From the NCBI RefSeq assembly GCF_004299445.1, contig NZ_SCTC01000063.1, forward strand, positions 93,300 to 157,299: DNA of 64,000 nt, given 5' to 3'. Shown piece after piece: positions 9,531-19,453 of this stretch (position 1 is the stretch's first letter; each line of letters begins with the position of its first letter). The DNA comes from Phenylobacterium sp. (GTDB lineage Bacteria; Pseudomonadota; Alphaproteobacteria; Caulobacterales; Caulobacteraceae). A program made the position numbers and the translations under genes. The notes beneath the pieces were generated by a model that saw only the letters and a list, made by a program, of their open reading frames with translations, was not told the DNA's origin and made no database searches.

Positions 9531-11858
9531 ATGCAAAAGACGACTTGGTTCGCCACGGTGGCAGGGGTGGGCGTCCTGCTGGGATCGATGGCCGGCGAAG
9601 CTGCGGCCCAGGCCAGGGGCCCGGAGGTCGAGGAACTCGTCGTCACGGGCAGCCGAGTGTCGGAGGCGAAGGTGGCCATCGGCACGGACGAGCCCACGGC
9701 CACGGTCTCGATCACCAGCGACGCGCTGCTCTCGGCGCCGGCCGGCATCACCGGCCTGAAGATGCTGGAGAGCCTGCCGGGCTTCAACGTCCAGGCCAAC
9801 GACGCGCTGGGCATGTACGAGTTCGGCAACTCTGTCTCGGTGCGCGCCTTCAACTTCCAGCAGATCGGCTTCCTGCTGGACGACGTGCCGATGGGCCGGT
9901 CCGACCAGTTCGGCGGCTCGCCGATCTATCGCTATGTCGACAACGAGAACCTGGCGCGGGTCACCGCGTCCTCGGGGGCTGGCGACGTCGCGCTGGCCAG
10001 CTATGCCTCGCTGGGGCCGATCGTCAGCTACATCAGCCGCGGGCCGGCCGAGACCTTCGGCGGCCGGGTCAGCTATAGCCGCGGTTCGGACGAACTGCTT
10101 CGCGCCTTCGGGCGGATCGATACGGGCGAGCACAACGGCTTCTCGGCCTTCGTCAGCGCCTCGACCGTTTCTGGCGAGCTGTGGCGCGGGCCGGGCACCA
10201 TCGACCGCGACCACTATGAAGGCCAGGCGCGCTACCGCTGGAGCACGGGCGGCTCGCTGACCTTCCAGACCGTCCACAACAAGTACTTCGACTACGACAG
10301 CCCCTCGATCACCAAGGCCCAGTACGCCGGGACGGCCGGCGACATCTTCGGGCGCAGCGGGCGTGAGTTCGCCTACATCGGCTATGTGCCGGTTCCCGGA
10401 GCGGCCGGGACGCCGGCCACCGCGACGTCGCTGCCGATCACGACGGCCGGGATCCCGTATTCGAACACGGCCTACAACCAGTACTACAAGTTCGCGGTAA
10501 ACAGCCGGGAGGACCACCTCTACGCGCTGACCCTGAAGACCCCGATCGGAGAGAACGTCGACGTCTCGGTCACCGGCTACTACGAGGACAAGAAGGGCTA
10601 CGGCGTCTCGCCCGAGGCCTACGCCACCTCGCTGGCCAGCCACAATGCCGAGCGCCTGATCGTACCGGGCCTGTTCGCGCCGCGCGGCATCCAGTACGGC
10701 CTGTCCACCATCGACGGGAAGCGCAAGGGCCTGACGGGCAACGCCGTCTGGCGCTGGACCATCCACACCGTCCAGGCCGGGGCCTGGTACGAGGACGACG
10801 ACTATCACCGCACCCAGCAGCGCTACAACGTCGCCAACGGCAACCCCGACGGGGCCCCCCTGCTCAACGAGCCGGTCCACCTGCAGCGCAACTACACGTC
10901 CAATCGCAAGACGACGCAGATCTTCCTGAAGGACACCATCAGCCTGCTGGACGGCCAGCTGAAGGTGGACGTGGGCTTCAAGGGTCTCGACATCGACTAC
11001 GAGATTTCGGGCTATCGGAACCCCGGGGACTTCATCAACCGGCGCACGCCCACCATCACCGACAAATGGAAGGACCTGTTCCTGCCCCAGGTGGGCGCGG
11101 TGTGGTCGGTGACCAGCCGCGACCAGGTGTTCGTGTCATACTCCGAGAACATGGCCCTGCCGCGCGGCGCCGATGACATCTTCTCGGCGGCGAGTCCCCT
11201 GGCGCCCGGACCGGACGCCGAGAAGGCGAAGAACTACGAACTGGGCGTGCGCACCAACCGGCCGACGTTCAACGCCTCGCTCGTGGCCTACTTCACCAAG
11301 TTCGACAACCGGCTGCAGTCGTTCGCCTCGCCGGTGCCCGGCAGCACGACGACCGAGACCTTCTTCCAGAACGTGGGGTCGGTGGAGGCCCACGGCGCCG
11401 AGTTCAGCGGCCAGTGGAAGCCGGAGTTCCTCGGCGGCAAGGTCTATTTCAATACCAACCTGTCGTACAACATCTCGGAATTTAAGGACAATTTCGCCAC
11501 CTTCGCGATTACCGGCAACCGCGTGCCCGACTTCCCTAAGTGGCTCTTCCAGGGCGGCGTCACCTTCGAGCCGACCCCCGGCGCGATCCTGAACCTGTCG
11601 GCGCGCACGATCTCCAAGCGCTACACCAACTTCCTCAACACCGAGACCACCGGCGGCTACACGATCCTGGCGGCCTACCTCGATCTGGGTGACGGGGTGG
11701 ACTGGGGCTACCTCAAGAACGTCAAGGCGCGGATCAACGTCGACAACCTGCTGGACGAGGACTACCTCGGCACGATCTCGACCACGATCAACACCCCGGC
11801 GAGTTTCCGGCCCGGCCCTCGGCGCACCGTGCAGGTCACTCTGTCGACCGAGTTCTAG
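9531..11858 (+). CDS. TonB-dependent receptor
   Basis: EVEELVVTGSRVSE, plug domain, C-terminal VQVTLSTEF. Confidence 0.93.
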   Translation: MQKTTWFATVAGVGVLLGSMAGEAAAQARGPEVEELVVTGSRVSEAKVAIGTDEPTATVSITSDALLSAPAGITGLKMLESLPGFNVQANDALGMYEFGNSVSVRAFNFQQIGFLLDDVPMGRSDQFGGSPIYRYVDNENLARVTASSGAGDVALASYASLGPIVSYISRGPAETFGGRVSYSRGSDELLRAFGRIDTGEHNGFSAFVSASTVSGELWRGPGTIDRDHYEGQARYRWSTGGSLTFQTVHNKYFDYDSPSITKAQYAGTAGDIFGRSGREFAYIGYVPVPGAAGTPATATSLPITTAGIPYSNTAYNQYYKFAVNSREDHLYALTLKTPIGENVDVSVTGYYEDKKGYGVSPEAYATSLASHNAERLIVPGLFAPRGIQYGLSTIDGKRKGLTGNAVWRWTIHTVQAGAWYEDDDYHRTQQRYNVANGNPDGAPLLNEPVHLQRNYTSNRKTTQIFLKDTISLLDGQLKVDVGFKGLDIDYEISGYRNPGDFINRRTPTITDKWKDLFLPQVGAVWSVTSRDQVFVSYSENMALPRGADDIFSAASPLAPGPDAEKAKNYELGVRTNRPTFNASLVAYFTKFDNRLQSFASPVPGSTTTETFFQNVGSVEAHGAEFSGQWKPEFLGGKVYFNTNLSYNISEFKDNFATFAITGNRVPDFPKWLFQGGVTFEPTPGAILNLSARTISKRYTNFLNTETTGGYTILAAYLDLGDGVDWGYLKNVKARINVDNLLDEDYLGTISTTINTPASFRPGPRRTVQVTLSTEF

Positions 11859-11929
11859 GTCGTCTCGTCGCGGCGTTGACGCGCCGCGGCGGCTCTGCAA
11901 GCTCAGGCGCTCCTGGGGAAGGCGATACG

Positions 11930-13234
11930 ATGAAGCGTAGAATTCTGGTGGGCTGCACGGCGCTGGCCCTGGCGCTTGGCGGCGCGGCTCACGCCCAGCC
12001 TGACGATGCGAAGATCAAGGCGCGCGTCGACAAGGTGCTGGCGAAGACTCCTCTGATCGACGGCCACAACGACGTGCCCTGGGGGCTACGCCAGCGCGTG
12101 GGAATCAACCCCGGCAAGCTGGACCTGTCGGTCGACACCACCGGCCTCAAGGAAGAGGGCGGTCCCGGCATGATGACCGACATCCCGCGCCTCAAGGCCG
12201 GCAAGGTGGGCGGCCAGTTCTGGAGCGTGTTCATCCCGTCCACCTTCGACGGTCCGGTCGCTGTGCAGATGACGCTCGAGCAGATCGACATCGTGAAGGG
12301 CCTGGCCCAGCGCTATCCCACGACGTTCGAGATGGCCTACACGGCCGACGACGTGGTGCGCATCCACAAGGCGGGCCGGGTCGCCTCGCTGGTCGGGATC
12401 GAAGGCGGCCACCAGATCAACGACAGCCTGCCGGTGCTGCGCCAGATGTACGCCGCCGGCGCGCGCTACATGACGCTGACCCACGCCATCAACACCCGCT
12501 GGGCCGACAGCGCCACGGCCAACCCGGCGCACGATGGCCTCACGCCCTTCGGTCGCGCGGTGGTGGGCGAGATGAACCGGCTGGGCATGCTGGTCGACCT
12601 CAGCCACGTGTCGGAAGGCACGATGCTGGACGCCCTGGAGGCGGCTCAGGCGCCGGTGATCTTTTCGCATTCGGGCGCCGACGGCGTGGCCGATCACGCC
12701 CGCAACGTCTCGGACGCGGTATTGGCCAAGGTGAAGGCCAACCGCGGCGTGGTGATGGTCAACTTCCTGCCGAACTACGTCAGCCGCGCGCGCATGGAGT
12801 GGGCGGCCAACCGCTCGGCCGAGCAGGCCCGCTACAACGCCCCGCCCTTCGGCGGCCTATACATCGGCCAGCCCGACCGGGCCAAGGACGCGCTGGCCGC
12901 CTGGGACAAGGCCAACCCCAAGCCGCCCGTGACGCTGGCGATGGTGGCCGACCACGTGGATTACCTGGCCAAGGTGTGCGGCGTGGACTGTGTGGGCATC
13001 GGCTCGGACTTCGACGGCATCGGCGACACGCCGGTAGGCCTGGAAGGCGTCGACAAGTTCCCCGATCTCCTGGCCGAACTGGCTCGCCGCGGCTGGAGCG
13101 ACGAGGACCTGGGCAAGGTGGCCGGCGGCAACGTCCTGCGCGTGTTGCGGGAGGCGGAGGCGATCGCAAAGAAGCTGCAGGCTACGACTGCGCCGTCCTA
13201 CGCGACGCTGGCCGAGCTGGACGGGAAGCGCTGA
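11930..13234 (+). CDS. Membrane/renal dipeptidase family (peptidase M19)
   Basis: LIDGHNDVPWGLR, GIEGGHQIND, LTLTHAINT, VDLSHVSEGTM, IGSDFDGIG motifs; signal peptide. Confidence 0.92.
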   Translation: MKRRILVGCTALALALGGAAHAQPDDAKIKARVDKVLAKTPLIDGHNDVPWGLRQRVGINPGKLDLSVDTTGLKEEGGPGMMTDIPRLKAGKVGGQFWSVFIPSTFDGPVAVQMTLEQIDIVKGLAQRYPTTFEMAYTADDVVRIHKAGRVASLVGIEGGHQINDSLPVLRQMYAAGARYMTLTHAINTRWADSATANPAHDGLTPFGRAVVGEMNRLGMLVDLSHVSEGTMLDALEAAQAPVIFSHSGADGVADHARNVSDAVLAKVKANRGVVMVNFLPNYVSRARMEWAANRSAEQARYNAPPFGGLYIGQPDRAKDALAAWDKANPKPPVTLAMVADHVDYLAKVCGVDCVGIGSDFDGIGDTPVGLEGVDKFPDLLAELARRGWSDEDLGKVAGGNVLRVLREAEAIAKKLQATTAPSYATLAELDGKR

Positions 13235-13244
13235 GCGCGTCGCC

Positions 13245-13541
13245 TCAGAGCTCGATCTCGACGGCGACGGTCACGACGTCGCCCGTGGCGATCCGTTCGC
13301 GCTGACGCACCTCGGCCTTCAGCGGGAGCAGGAAGCCGCCGCTCTTGCTGTCGGGGAAGATCGACGTGCGCCACGTCGTGGCGCCGATGGTCGCGGCCAC
13401 GCGCAGCGAGCCCCAGCCTCCCGTGCGTGGTCCGCTAAGCCGGCGGATGCCGTGGCAGACCTCGGGCGGCAGGGTGACGAAGCGCCAGGACGCCTTGCCC
13501 CCGGTCCAGAGCCAGACTTCGGCCTCGATCTCGTAGCGCAT
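13245..13541 (-). CDS. DUF1905 domain-containing protein
   Basis: AEVWLWTGGKASWRFVTLPPEV...GGWGSLRVAATIGATTWRTSIFPDSKSGGFLLPLKAEVR. Confidence 0.8.
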   Translation of the reverse strand: MRYEIEAEVWLWTGGKASWRFVTLPPEVCHGIRRLSGPRTGGWGSLRVAATIGATTWRTSIFPDSKSGGFLLPLKAEVRQRERIATGDVVTVAVEIEL

Positions 13542-13549
13542 GCCGCGCG

Positions 13550-15211
13550 TCAGCCGTCGAGCCGCTTACCCTTGGTCTCAGGCAGCAGCAGGAAGCAGAC
13601 GACCACCGACAGCGCCGTGAAGGCGAACGGGTACCAGAGGCCAGAGTAGAGTTCGCCGGTGGCGGTCACGATGGCGAAGGCGGTGAAGGGTACGAAGCCG
13701 CCGACCCACCCGGTGCCGATGTGATAGGGCAGCGACAGCGCCGTATAGCGCACCCGCGTCGGGAACAGCTCCACCAGGCAGGCGGCGATCGGTCCGTAGA
13801 GCGCCGTCGCCGCCACCACGAACACCAGCAGCACGCCGAACGCCCCCAGCAGGTTCATCCGCGCGGGGTCGGCCTTCGCCGGGTAGCCGGCCTGGGTCAG
13901 CGCCGTCTTGATCCGGGTCTCGACGCTGGTCTTCACCGCCTTGGCGACCTCGGGCGACAGGCCCTCGGCGCTGGTCGATGGGATGGTCTGGCTGCCCACG
14001 CGCACCATGGCCGGGCGGCCGGGCACGCCCGCCTCGCTGGCGTAGGAAACCCCGGCGTTGGCCAGGGTCGACTTGGCGATGTCGCACGAAGACAGGAATG
14101 CGGCCTTGCCCACGGGATCGAACTGCAGCGAGCAGTCGGCGGGGTCGGCGATCACGATCACCGGGGTCGCGGCGGCCGCTTCGGCCATGGCGGGGTTCAG
14201 CGTGCGCGACAGCATGTGGAAGCCGGGGAAATAGGCCGCCAGCATCAGCACCATCCCGAACAGCATCACCGTCTTGCGGCCGATGCGATCCGAGAGCCAG
14301 CCGAAGAAGACGTAGAACACCGCGCTGGCCGCGGTGGCCGACAGCATCAGGATGTTGATGGTCTCGGGGCTGACCTTCAGGAACCGCTCCATGAAAGTCT
14401 GCACGTAGAAGAAGGCCGTGTACCAGACGGCGCCCTGGGCGAACATCACGCCCACCAGGGCGATCAGCACCAGCTTGAGGTTGGGCCACTCGCCGAAGGC
14501 TTCCTTGAAGGGGGCCTGGCTCTGCTTGCCCTCGGCCTTCAGTTTGGCGAACTCGGGGCTCTCGGTGAGCTTCAGGCGCATCCAGATCGAGATCGCCAGC
14601 AGCACGCCCGAGAACAGGAACGGGATGCGCCAGCCCCAGGCGTCGAAGGCCTCGTTGCCGACGGCCAGGCGAGTGACCAGGATCACGATCAGCGCCCCGA
14701 AAAGGCCGAACGCCGCCGAGGTCTGGATCCAGCTGGTGGCCCTGCCGCGCCCATTGGCCGGGGCGTGCTCGGCGACATAGATCGCCGCGCCGCCATATTC
14801 GCCGCCCAGGGCGAAGCCCTGGATGATCCGCATGAGGATCAGCAGGATCGGGCCGATGATGCCGGCCTGGGTGTAGCTGGGCAGCAGGCCGATCGCGACC
14901 GTCGCGCCGCCCATCAGCAGCACCGTGGCCAGGAAGGCGCCCTTGCGGCCGGCCTGATCGCCGATGCGGCCGAACACCAGCGCGCCCAGCGGACGGAACA
15001 GGAAGCCCGTCCCGAACAGCGCCAGCGCCGCCGCCAGCGCCGCCGTCTCGGGCAGGCCGGTGAAGAAAGTCTTGGAGATGACGCCGGTCAGGCTGCCGAA
15101 GACAAAGAAGTCATACCACTCGAAGGTGGTCCCGGCGGACGAAGCGGCCACGACCGTGCGAAGAGACGTGCCCTCCTTCTCCGGCGTGTCCGATGCGGCG
15201 ACTTCCGCCAT
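13550..15211 (-). CDS. MFS transporter, metabolite:H+ symporter (MHS/ProP-like) family
   Basis: SSAGTTFEWYDFFVFGSL, GRIGDQAGRKG, GGEYGGAAIYVAEHAP motifs. Confidence 0.92.
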   Translation of the reverse strand: MAEVAASDTPEKEGTSLRTVVAASSAGTTFEWYDFFVFGSLTGVISKTFFTGLPETAALAAALALFGTGFLFRPLGALVFGRIGDQAGRKGAFLATVLLMGGATVAIGLLPSYTQAGIIGPILLILMRIIQGFALGGEYGGAAIYVAEHAPANGRGRATSWIQTSAAFGLFGALIVILVTRLAVGNEAFDAWGWRIPFLFSGVLLAISIWMRLKLTESPEFAKLKAEGKQSQAPFKEAFGEWPNLKLVLIALVGVMFAQGAVWYTAFFYVQTFMERFLKVSPETINILMLSATAASAVFYVFFGWLSDRIGRKTVMLFGMVLMLAAYFPGFHMLSRTLNPAMAEAAAATPVIVIADPADCSLQFDPVGKAAFLSSCDIAKSTLANAGVSYASEAGVPGRPAMVRVGSQTIPSTSAEGLSPEVAKAVKTSVETRIKTALTQAGYPAKADPARMNLLGAFGVLLVFVVAATALYGPIAACLVELFPTRVRYTALSLPYHIGTGWVGGFVPFTAFAIVTATGELYSGLWYPFAFTALSVVVCFLLLPETKGKRLDG

Positions 15212-15319
15212 GCCCGATATCTCCCCGCTGCTTCTTGTCTCGATGTAGCCGAATTCTCGCGCCGGGCCATTGCCCTTCGAAATGGCCGGCCCTGCGGCGT
15301 CGCCTCGCCTGCGGCGTCG

Positions 15320-16729
15320 CTACTTCGCCCCGACGTAGGCCTTCACCAGGTCGAACAGGTAGTCGCGGCCGGCGTAGAGCGAGCTCACGCGGATGCGCTC
15401 GTTCAGGCCGTGGGCGCCGTTGCCGTCGGGGTCGCCGAAGATGCCGGGCACGCCGTAGACGTACATCTTGGCCGGGCCGAAGTAGCGGCCGTCGGTGGCC
15501 CCCGACGACATCGACGGGATCACCGGCACGCCCGGGAAGTGCTTGGCCGCGACGGCCTTCATGGGCCCGACGACCTTGGGGTCTAGCGGCGGGTTGATGG
15601 CGATGGGCCGCACGGGCGGGATCACCTCGATCTTCACGCCCGGATCTCCGACCACCTTGTTCAAGGTCTCCAGCGTGCCTTCCACCGTCTCGCCGGGGAA
15701 GATGCGGCAGTTGATCACCGCCGTCGCCCGCTGGGGCAGGGCGTTGTTGGCGTGTCCGGCGTCCAGGCGCGTGGTCACGCAGTTGGTGTGCAGGATCGAA
15801 TTCACGTTGACGTCGGTCGCCGCCACCTTCGCCGCCTCGGCGTCGTTGGGATTGGCCAGCAGGGTCTTCAGCGCGGCGCCGACCGCATCAGCCCGCTGGG
15901 CGCGCATCTCCAGGCCAAACCGCGTCGTGTCGGTCATCTTCGCCGGGAAGACGTACGCCCTCACCTTCAGCAGCGCCTCGGCCAGCTGGTAGATGGCGTT
16001 GTCGGGCCGCGGCCGCGACGAGTGGCCGCCTGGGTTGGTGACGGTGACCAGGTAGCTCTGCGCCGCTTTCTCTCCCACCTGGATCGACAGCGACTCACGC
16101 TTGCCGTCGGCGCTGAGCCGCCCGCCGCCGCCCTCGTTAAGCACGAAGTCGGCCGCGATCAGCGGGCCATGATTCTTCACCAGATAGTCGGCGCCGTTGA
16201 ACGCCTCGGCGGTCTCCTCGCCGCAGGTCAGCGCCATCTTCAGCGTGGCCTTGGGCGGGGTCTTGGCCTGCTTCAGCCGGATCAGGGTGTCGACCCAGAT
16301 GGCGTCCAGGCCCTTCATGTCGGCCGTGCCGCGGCCGTAGAAGTAGCCGTCCTCCTCGATCAGCGTGAACGGATCGCGGGTCCAGTCCTCACGCCGCGCC
16401 TCGACCACGTCGATGTGGCCAAGCAGCAGCACCGCGCCGGCCTTGGGGTCGGACCCCTTCAGCACGGCCACCAGGCTGCCCTCCTTGGGGTTGGACGGCG
16501 CGGTGATGTGGTGCAGGTCGGCGTCGGCGAAGCCCGCCGCCTTCAGGCGCGCGCCCATCTTGGCGGCAGCCTCGGTGCAGCTGCCCACGGACAGCGCGGT
16601 GTTGGTCTCGACCAACTCCTCGAAGATCTCGCGGAACGCCAGCTGGTCGGGCCGCGGGGCCTGGGCCTGCGCGGTGGTCGCGGCTCCCATCATCAACAGA
16701 CCGAAAAATCCCGCGGCGACCTTGCGCAT
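15320..16729 (-). CDS. M20/M25/M40 family metallopeptidase, secreted
   Basis: LLLGHIDVVEA, GRGTADMKG, CGEETAEAFNGADYLV; signal peptide from MRKVAAGFF. Confidence 0.92.
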   Translation of the reverse strand: MRKVAAGFFGLLMMGAATTAQAQAPRPDQLAFREIFEELVETNTALSVGSCTEAAAKMGARLKAAGFADADLHHITAPSNPKEGSLVAVLKGSDPKAGAVLLLGHIDVVEARREDWTRDPFTLIEEDGYFYGRGTADMKGLDAIWVDTLIRLKQAKTPPKATLKMALTCGEETAEAFNGADYLVKNHGPLIAADFVLNEGGGGRLSADGKRESLSIQVGEKAAQSYLVTVTNPGGHSSRPRPDNAIYQLAEALLKVRAYVFPAKMTDTTRFGLEMRAQRADAVGAALKTLLANPNDAEAAKVAATDVNVNSILHTNCVTTRLDAGHANNALPQRATAVINCRIFPGETVEGTLETLNKVVGDPGVKIEVIPPVRPIAINPPLDPKVVGPMKAVAAKHFPGVPVIPSMSSGATDGRYFGPAKMYVYGVPGIFGDPDGNGAHGLNERIRVSSLYAGRDYLFDLVKAYVGAK

Positions 16730-16798
16730 GCACTCTCTCCAAACCCGGAAGCGGCGCACTCAAGCACGCGGAATCCGGACACGGAATAGCCCGCGCGA

Positions 16799-17743
16799 TC
16801 AGAGACGCAGCAACACGCGACCCTGCTTGCCCCGTGTCTCGAAGCGGTCGAACGCCGCGTCGGCCTCTTCCAGGGGAAAGACGCTGTCGACGACCGGCCG
16901 CAGCGCGCCCTCGTCGGCGAGGGCTGCCAGCCGTCCGAGGCGGCGGGGATCTGTCTTCAGCATCATGAGATAGCCCGCCCGCCGGGACGACAGGGCCGCC
17001 CGCGCGAAGCCCGCCAGGTCGGCGGTCGGATTACTGGACACGTACATCCCGCGCCGAGACAGGAACGTCTCGGCTTCGCGGAACGAGAGCCGCGCCGGGG
17101 TGTCGATAATCAGGTCGTAGGCGTCATCGGGCTGGGTGGCGGGTTCGGTCTCATAGGGCCGCACCGCTGCAGCGCCCTGCGCCAGCACCCAGGCGGCGTT
17201 GGCCGCCGAGGCGACTGCGGTCACCTCGCGGCCCTGACGGGCCGCCAACTGCACCGCGTAGGCGCCGAAGCCGCCAGCGGCGCCGATGATCAGGCAGCGC
17301 TGGCCGGCGGTCGCCGGGCATATGTGTTCCAGCACCTCGATCGCCGTCAGTCCCATGACGGTGAGCGCCGCGCCGGCTTCGTCGCTGAGCGTGGCCGGGA
17401 TAGCCAGCAGCGCTCGCTCGTCGATGATGGCGAACTCCGCGTGGCAGCGGGGCCCGTTCAGCACCGGAGAATAGCCGATCACGCGCTGACCGGCGCGTAT
17501 GCGGCGTCCGTCGGTGCGCGCGATCCCCGCCAGTTCGAACCCGGTCAGGACGGGCCCGTCCTTGCGGAACCGCTTCACCTGGCCGGCCCAGCCGCCCTTG
17601 CGCACCTCGACGTCCATCTCGTTGACGCCGGCGACCTTGACCTCGACCAGGATCTGTCCGGGCCTTGGCGTCGGGATCGGCGCCTCGACGATGAACGACG
17701 CCTGTCGGGCCGCATCGACCGCCAGCGCGCGCATCGTGCTCAT
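16799..17743 (-). CDS. Zinc-type/quinone oxidoreductase-like alcohol dehydrogenase (MDR superfamily)
   Basis: GroES-like N-terminus and IIGAAGGFGAYAVQLAARQGREVTAVAS. Confidence 0.87.
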   Translation of the reverse strand: MSTMRALAVDAARQASFIVEAPIPTPRPGQILVEVKVAGVNEMDVEVRKGGWAGQVKRFRKDGPVLTGFELAGIARTDGRRIRAGQRVIGYSPVLNGPRCHAEFAIIDERALLAIPATLSDEAGAALTVMGLTAIEVLEHICPATAGQRCLIIGAAGGFGAYAVQLAARQGREVTAVASAANAAWVLAQGAAAVRPYETEPATQPDDAYDLIIDTPARLSFREAETFLSRRGMYVSSNPTADLAGFARAALSSRRAGYLMMLKTDPRRLGRLAALADEGALRPVVDSVFPLEEADAAFDRFETRGKQGRVLLRL

Positions 17744-18726
17744 GTGGCGCTCTCGATTTGCACGCCGAAGGTCGTGAGCCGTGTCAGCGCGCGGTCGATG
17801 TCGAGCAGGGTCTCGGGGAAGTGCAATCCGGCGGCCGGCGGCGCCGCGCCGTCCAGGCCCAGGACGCGTTCCGCGCCGATCAGCACGCCCAAAGCCGTCA
17901 GGTGCGCCTGGCCCGCGGGATCGCTGACGATGGTCTGCTTCGTAGACACCGCGCCGCTCGCGTTGCGGCCGGTGACGTCGATGTAGATGTCGTGAGAGGC
18001 CCCGCCGCCCGCCGCCGTTCCTCGCGACTCGCCGGTCCCGAGGTCGAAGCGAACATCCGGCGCTCCGGTCACCGCCGCCAGCGCCGGCGTGTCCAGCACG
18101 CTCATCGGCAGGGCGTCGAACGCGGACTGCCCCGGCCGGGCGACTGAGCGTCCGTGCTGGGTCGCGTCAAGGTAGGTCCAGGCCCCGCCCCGCCGGATCT
18201 GCGCCTGGCCCACGAAGCCGCCGGCGTCGGCCACGGTCATCGGGCCAATGGGGTCGGCGTAGTCGTATAGGGCGGCCATCTCGACCCGCTCGACCACCGC
18301 GAACGTGCGCGCCGTCGCCAGCGCCACCACCGTCGTCACGCCCGCTTGCCAGTGCCCGAGCATCAGCGCCGGCCGTCTCGCCAGCGCCGCCGCGGCGATG
18401 GCGGTCGAGGCCATGCTGTCCGGGCCTCGCACGATGCCGATGTGGCCGGCGCCGGCGCGCAGGGCGGTCATCAGTAGATTGTCGCCCGGGTCCTGCAAGG
18501 CAGCGATCACCAGGTCGACCGGTCCCGCCTCGGCGAGTCCGGGCGCAGGGTCGTTCACACCAAGGCGGACGGTGCGCGCACCCAACGTCTTGGCCAGCTC
18601 GGCGCCGCTTTCGGGATTGCGGCCGCCCAGCACCAGCTCGAGGTCGTGCCCGGCCTCCCGGATCAGGCGGGCGACCGCGCCGCCGACCACGCCCCAGCCG
18701 CCGGCGATCAGGATGCGCGGGCTCAC
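17740..18726 (-). CDS. NAD(P)-binding saccharopine dehydrogenase-like protein
   Basis: ILIAGGWGVVGGAVARLIREAGHDLELVLGGRN; overlaps both neighbours. Confidence 0.75.
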   Translation of the reverse strand: MSPRILIAGGWGVVGGAVARLIREAGHDLELVLGGRNPESGAELAKTLGARTVRLGVNDPAPGLAEAGPVDLVIAALQDPGDNLLMTALRAGAGHIGIVRGPDSMASTAIAAAALARRPALMLGHWQAGVTTVVALATARTFAVVERVEMAALYDYADPIGPMTVADAGGFVGQAQIRRGGAWTYLDATQHGRSVARPGQSAFDALPMSVLDTPALAAVTGAPDVRFDLGTGESRGTAAGGGASHDIYIDVTGRNASGAVSTKQTIVSDPAGQAHLTALGVLIGAERVLGLDGAAPPAAGLHFPETLLDIDRALTRLTTFGVQIESAT

Positions 18727-19379
18727 AGGGTCACCGCCATGCGGTACTCGGCCGGGAAGCCGTGGTCGCGGGTGAGTTCGGGCGAGCGGATCTCGGCGAG
18801 GATCGAGAGGCCGTTGGCCTGGTAGAAGCCCACCGCCGGATTGTCGGCCAGGACGTCCAGCTGCAGTTCGCGGTAGCCCGCCTTCTTCGCCCGCGCGATC
18901 GCGGCCGCCAGCAGCGCCTTGCCGACGCCCTTTCCGCGATGTTGCGGGAAGGTCGAGAGCGCATGCAGATAGTAGACATCCTCGGGGACGTGGGCGTTCA
19001 GGTAGCTGGCTTTGGCCGCCCGCTGCGTCAGCCCCACCAGCTGGTCATGGGTCACTGCCCCCCGCTCGATCAGGCCGGGCGCCAGCGCCGCCAGGTTGGT
19101 CTTGAACGCGTAGAACTTCGGACCTTCGAACCCCAGCTCGATCCCCAGCAGCTCGCCCTCGGCGCCCACCGCCGCGGTCGTGCAGGCGGCGCAGAACAGG
19201 GTGTCGGGCGCGGTCCACGAGGCCGTCACCAGCCGCTCCAGGAGGTCGTCGGTCCCAAACTGGTAGCCGTAGCTGACCGGGCCGGTCGCCCGGATCAGAC
19301 CGGGGATCAGGGGCGCGAACCGCCCGATCTGGAGGGCGTCCGGCGCCCCCAGTTGCATGGTGTCGGCCGACATGGTCAT
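18723..19379 (-). CDS. GNAT family N-acetyltransferase
   Basis: YYLHALSTFPQHRGKGVGKALLAAAIARAKKAG...NPAVGFYQANGL. Confidence 0.88.
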   Translation of the reverse strand: MTMSADTMQLGAPDALQIGRFAPLIPGLIRATGPVSYGYQFGTDDLLERLVTASWTAPDTLFCAACTTAAVGAEGELLGIELGFEGPKFYAFKTNLAALAPGLIERGAVTHDQLVGLTQRAAKASYLNAHVPEDVYYLHALSTFPQHRGKGVGKALLAAAIARAKKAGYRELQLDVLADNPAVGFYQANGLSILAEIRSPELTRDHGFPAEYRMAVTL

Positions 19380-19390
19380 CTCCTCGCGTT

Positions 19391-19431
19391 CTTACCGTTA
19401 GTAAGTTACGATAAGTAACTTACGTATCGTA
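19391..19431. promoter_or_regulatory. Overlapping-dyad operator between divergent GNAT operon and tetR-type gene
   Basis: GTAAGTTAC-GATAA-GTAACTTAC (19401-19423) plus overlapping CTTAC-N5-GTAAG and TACGATA...TATCGTA dyads. Confidence 0.75.
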
Positions 19432-19453
19432 GGTTTGAAGTCAAGGAGGACCC

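Noticed and set aside
13721-15586. 621-aa + strand ORF antisense to the MFS transporter
   Set aside because: Antisense shadow of a clear MHS transporter; spans the intergenic region without motifs
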